This document shows, piece by piece, positions 34,283 through 37,560 of a DNA stretch of 37,560 nt. The number at the start of each line of letters is the position of its first letter. Position 1 is the stretch's first letter. This DNA is from UBA1413 sp964349885 (GTDB lineage Bacteria; Bacteroidota; Bacteroidia; Bacteroidales; Prolixibacteraceae). Under the pieces are notes generated by a model. That model worked only from the letters and a program-made list of their open reading frames with translations. It was not told the origin of the DNA and did no database searches. Location of the stretch: positions 1 to 37,560 of the forward strand of contig CAYGIQ010000007.1 of assembly GCA_964349885.1 (NCBI GenBank). Direction: 5' to 3'. The position numbers and the translations under genes are program-made.

Positions 34283-36060
34283 ATGAAATATAGATCCACA
34301 ACAGCCATACTATCCCTGCTAATGCTTTCAGCAACAACTGCTTTTGAAGCTAAGGCACAGCGCGACACGATACTGCATCAGGAAGTTGAAGTTATCAAGT
34401 CTTTTAGTCCGGCAAGCATGGATGCCGAAAAGATCAACGAAATTCCAGCCATTCGTGAGGAGCAGCATCAGAAACCAACCTTCAACTACTCCATTTTCAG
34501 TCAGCCTGTGGTTAGCTCATTTTCTGTACAGACGTTGCAGGCAGCTACCATTGTGGGAAAACCTGCTACAGACTCCTTTTTGGGATTGCTACAGTTGGGA
34601 GCCGGAAATTACAATACACCTTACGGAGAGTTTCTGTTCAACAATAAAAATGCAAAAAACTCCATCCTAGGAATTCATATTAAACACCTTTCCTCGCACA
34701 GTCAGGTAAAACTTGACAACGGTGATAAAGTAGAGGCTCCTTGGTCCGACAACCATGCAGAACTTTACCTTCAGCAGATGATCAGACGCTCGGCACTAAC
34801 GCTGAGTGCCGATTTCGGGCACAAAGGATTTAATTACTATGGATACCNNNNNNNNNNGGATACCCCGGAACCGATGCACTTCCAGACAGCATAGGCAATT
34901 TCGCAACCATGCTCGGCGACCGGCAAACGTTCACCCGGGGCGGAGTTAACCTATCCCTGAAAAGCTTCCGCTCTTTTAGGGAGGATCCGGTTACCGGTTT
35001 CGATGCAGGTTATCAGTATTTTCAAACCCGGACTGGCCAGCAGGAACATTTTGCCCGGTTAAGCACCAGCTACAAAAAGCCGTGGCGCAAGGTCGCACTT
35101 TTAATTGAAGCCAGTGGAGAGCATGCCCGGGTGAACAATGTTATGCCAGATAGCCTAGGAATGTTGCAGCTTAACAATCAAACTCTGGCAATGTTGCGAC
35201 CAATGGTTTATGTAGGCAACGAAACCATCAACCTCACCGTCGGAAGTACCGCATGGCTAATTCTCAACAGCGCGGATAAAACCACTTTCAAGTATGCACC
35301 CAAACTTCATGTAAATCTATCGCCGCTTAAAAATATACTCACCGCTTTTGCCGGGGTTGATGGGGCATTGCACCTCAACCACTATTCGGCCATTGCCGCA
35401 AAGAATCCATTTGTTAACCCCGAAAAAGTAGTGGATAACCATTTTGAGAAATACAACCTCTATGGAGGGATAAAAGCCCGTACTTCTGCAAAAACCAGTG
35501 CCACCCTTAAGGTCAACTATACCATTTTCGACAACCACCCTTTGTTCTTCCTGCCCATGGAATACCGACCTTCTGCTTTATCTACCCCAGTGCGCGAGGT
35601 GAACAACCTGTTTGATGTGGCTTACGACGATATGGAGAGGCTAACCCTGGGTGGCGAAATCAATTTTATTCTACCCTCGCGCGTAAAGCTGCTGCTAAGT
35701 GGAAATTACCACATATACAAAATGAACACTGAAACCACTCCATGGAATTTACCCAATTTTGAAGGACTTGCTTCGCTTAGCTACCAGATAGGCGAACGAC
35801 TGCTGATCAGTTCCGATATTTTTGTGCGGGGCAACAGAGAGGCACTGCTTCGAAGCCCCCTAATTGGAGCAGCCGTAGCCGACGAGACCTATTCTCTTCC
35901 CTGGATTGCCGATGTAAATGCCGGAGTGCAATATACCCTTACCCGCAACCTCTCGGCTTTTGCTCAGATGAACAATGCAGCATTCCAGCAAATGCAGCAG
36001 TGGTATGGCTACAACCTTCAGAATTTTAACTTTATTGCCGGAGTGAGTCTGCGCTTCTAA
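34283..36060 (+). CDS. Outer-membrane beta-barrel protein (interrupted by an assembly gap)
   Basis: The reading frame starts with a signal peptide (MKYRSTTAILSLLMLSATTA, then FEAKAQ) and a periplasmic N-terminus (EVEVIKSFSPASMDAEKINE). The remainder has alternating aromatic beta strands typical of a TonB-receptor-like barrel and ends in GVSLRF, a C-terminal phenylalanine as in barrel proteins. No plug domain or SusC feature is recognised. Ten Ns at 34848-34857 split the frame. The bases GGATACC occur on both sides (34841-34847 and 34858-34864), and joining the copies removes 17 nt and restores one frame of 586 residues (YYGY then PGTDALPDS). It is the partner of the TPR gene. Function is unknown; it may assist envelope assembly or surface transport. 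Confidence 0.82.
34848..34857. other. Assembly gap of ten Ns
   Basis: The Ns have a fixed length of ten, a convention for a scaffold join of unknown size. The flanking sequence shares GGATACC at both edges, so the true gap is probably zero or negative. It is not a biological frameshift. Confidence 0.9.
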
Positions 36061-36093
36061 TATATTGTAAACCAGTAACTGGGAAAGGTCATT

Positions 36094-36140
36094 CTTTGGG
36101 CAATAATCAATTTATCAACACTTTAAACCATTGCCCAGAG
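36094..36140 (+). terminator. Possible terminator hairpin after the barrel gene
   Basis: CTTTGGGCAAT (36094-36104) pairs with ATTGCCCAGAG (36130-36140) over 11 positions including one G-U pair, with a 25-nt loop. It begins 34 nt after the stop, but only a weak U-poor sequence follows, so a strong terminator is not claimed. Confidence 0.35.
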
Positions 36141-36207
36141 CTTAAAAATTGTGTAAAAAAAGGCTGAGGTATCCGTTATCTTTCCCTGCCCGTGCCGGTT
36201 ATTTTTG

Positions 36208-36246
36208 TATATTTGCGCGTTGTTTCAGGTAACCATTAACGTTACC
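36208..36246 (+). promoter_or_regulatory. gyrB -7 promoter element with inverted repeat at the transcript start
   Basis: TATATTTG (36208-36215) is a perfect -7 element. No good -33 is seen. The inverted repeat GGTAAC-N7-GTTACC (36228-36246) begins about 6 nt after the expected start of transcription and could be an operator or a leader hairpin. The leader to gyrB is about 118 nt. Confidence 0.5.
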
Positions 36247-36260
36247 CTAAAACACAGGAA

Positions 36261-36320
36261 ATGCAACCGTACTTCGGAGGCAGTCTCCCAACAACCACAC
36301 CACAATCTGGGAGTGGATAG
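36261..36320 (+). other. Possible 19-codon leader frame upstream of gyrB
   Basis: An ATG at 36261 opens a 19-codon frame (MQPYFGGSLPTTTPQSGSG) ending at TAG 36318-36320, 19 nt before the gyrB ATG. A 6-bp inverted repeat, CTCCCA (36285-36290) with TGGGAG (36308-36313), lies inside it. There is no proof of translation. Confidence 0.2.
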
Positions 36321-36339
36321 CAAAGAAAAAAAGAGAAAC

Positions 36340-37560
36340 ATGAGCGAAGCAGAAGAAAAGAACCTAAGCGAAGGTTCATCCAGTGGAAATAGCAGTTACG
36401 GGGCCGATAGCATACAGGTTCTCGAAGGACTTGAAGCAGTCAGAAAACGGCCTGCCATGTATATTGGCGATGTCAATGACCGTGGGCTGCACCATTTGGT
36501 ATATGAGGTCGTTGACAACTCCATCGACGAAGCACTGGCCGGTTATTGCACCGATATTTTGGTGGTTATTCATCCAGATAATTCCATTACCGTTACCGAC
36601 GACGGACGCGGTATCCCTACCGAGATCCATACCAAAGAAAACAGATCTGCCCTCGAGGTTGCCCTTACAGTGCTTCATGCCGGTGGAAAATTTGACAAAG
36701 ATTCCTATAAGGTTTCGGGGGGTCTGCATGGTGTAGGCGTATCCTGTGTGAATGCCCTTTCGATTCACATGAAGGCAGAAGTACACCGCAACGGGAAGAT
36801 TTGGGTGCAGGAATACAGTTGCGGAAAGCCTCTCTATTCTGTTAAGTCAATTGGCGATAGCAACAAAACAGGCACCATAATCACATTCAAACCCGACGAC
36901 ACCATCTTCCTTTCTACGGTATATAAGTACGAAATTTTGGCTGCACGCCTTCGGGAACTTGCATTCCTGAATGCAGGCATAAAACTGACACTTACCGATG
37001 AACGGTTGGTAACAGAAGATGGGACATACAAGTCTGAACTTTTCCTCTCTACCGAAGGTCTCAAAGAGTTTGTAGAGTACCTCGATGACAGCAGGGTCAG
37101 ACTTACTCCCGATGTGATTCACATATCGACCGAGAAAGCAGGGATACCTGTAGAGGTGGCCTTGCAATACAACACTTCCTACTCAGAGAATGTACACTCG
37201 TACGTTAACAACATCAATACCATAGAGGGAGGATCGCATTTAACCGGCTTCAGACGTGGTCTAACGCGGACTATGAAGAATTATGCCGACCAATCGGGAC
37301 TGCTTTCAAAACTCAAGATTGAGATCAATGGCGACGACTTTCGTGAGGGACTTACCGCCGTTATTTCGGTAAAAATTGCCGAACCACAGTTCGAGGGTCA
37401 GACCAAGACCAAATTGGGCAACTCCGACGTAGTTGCACCTGTAGACCAGGCTGTTAGTGAGATGTTGACCAACTATCTCGAGGAAAACCCAAAGGCTGCC
37501 CGAATCATTATGGATAAGGTAGTACTGGCTGCACAGGCACGCCATGCAGCCCGCAAAGCC
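36340..37560 (+). CDS. gyrB: DNA gyrase subunit B, 5' part (runs off the window)
   Basis: 407 codons are present from the ATG at 36340, open to the window edge, so about 60 percent of a 650-residue GyrB is seen. The GHKL ATPase domain has VLEGLEAVRKRPAMYIG, EVVDNSIDEALAG (ATP/Mg-binding Asn), TVTDDGRGIP and the lid motif GGLHGVGVSCVNALS. The second domain holds the QTK lysine motif in FEGQTKTKLGN. The N-terminal tail is longer and more acidic and serine-rich (MSEAEEKNLSEGSSSGN) than in E. coli. The motifs favour GyrB over ParE, but the two are close and the 3' end, which would settle it, is absent. It introduces negative supercoils with GyrA. Confidence 0.92.
   Translation, partial: MSEAEEKNLSEGSSSGNSSYGADSIQVLEGLEAVRKRPAMYIGDVNDRGLHHLVYEVVDNSIDEALAGYCTDILVVIHPDNSITVTDDGRGIPTEIHTKENRSALEVALTVLHAGGKFDKDSYKVSGGLHGVGVSCVNALSIHMKAEVHRNGKIWVQEYSCGKPLYSVKSIGDSNKTGTIITFKPDDTIFLSTVYKYEILAARLRELAFLNAGIKLTLTDERLVTEDGTYKSELFLSTEGLKEFVEYLDDSRVRLTPDVIHISTEKAGIPVEVALQYNTSYSENVHSYVNNINTIEGGSHLTGFRRGLTRTMKNYADQSGLLSKLKIEINGDDFREGLTAVISVKIAEPQFEGQTKTKLGNSDVVAPVDQAVSEMLTNYLEENPKAARIIMDKVVLAAQARHAARKA

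Noticed and set aside
34848..34909. Frameshifted pseudogene in the outer-membrane protein
   Set aside because: The frame change coincides with the ten Ns and disappears when the shared GGATACC ends are joined.

Overview
The window comes from a member of the Bacteroidota, most likely an anaerobic or microaerobic Bacteroidales/Marinilabiliales-type organism. The gene set fits (Rex, Tex, MutS2, a MaeB-type malic enzyme, a FeoA-FeoB fusion, an A-type flavo-diiron protein, SPOR-free MltG, FtsE and a TPR/outer-membrane-barrel pair). Many starts are preceded by the Bacteroidota promoter form TTG-N19-23-TAnnTTTG rather than by a Shine-Dalgarno site. A run of ten Ns at 34848-34857 shows that this is a draft or metagenomic scaffold.

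Layout. 14-2927 (+): redox repressor Rex and transcription accessory protein Tex. 2930-7329 (-): a two-domain glycosyltransferase, MutS2 and a small acidic protein. 7330-7922: a divergent intergenic region with 13 tandem 25-bp repeats. 7923-11048: a BadF/NAGK-type kinase (+) facing malic enzyme (-). 11183-16512 (+): GH29 alpha-L-fucosidase, D-2-hydroxyacid dehydrogenase, a DoxX membrane protein, and a Tat-exported aldo/keto reductase with an Fn3-like tail. 16505-18629 (-): META-domain lipoprotein, tRNA-Arg(ACG) with its own promoter and terminator, and a conserved protein of unknown function. 18768-21427 (+): ferrous iron uptake (FeoAB fusion plus FeoB-associated Cys-rich protein). 21428-21845: no protein gene, but a candidate small RNA on the minus strand. 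21846-26620 (-): threonine synthase, a Tat/lipoprotein sugar isomerase-like protein, phosphoglycerate dehydrogenase and MurB. 26682-36060: glycosyltransferase 4 (+), MltG (-), flavo-diiron protein (+), FtsE (-), then a TPR protein and an outer-membrane barrel (+). 36340 to the end: the 5' part of gyrB.

Most of this is core chromosome: central carbon and amino-acid metabolism, envelope synthesis (MurB, MltG, glycosyltransferases), anaerobic redox control (Rex, FprA, Feo) and DNA topology or repair. No phage, transposase, CRISPR or restriction system is visible. The items most worth a second look are non-coding. One is a promoter/G+U-rich RNA/terminator unit at 21520-21626 whose complement looks like a Bacteroidota mRNA leader. 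The other is the mosaic two-type 25-bp repeat array at 7452-7776. A third useful point is that the N-gap in the barrel gene appears spurious: the flanks share seven bases, and joining them there restores one open frame.
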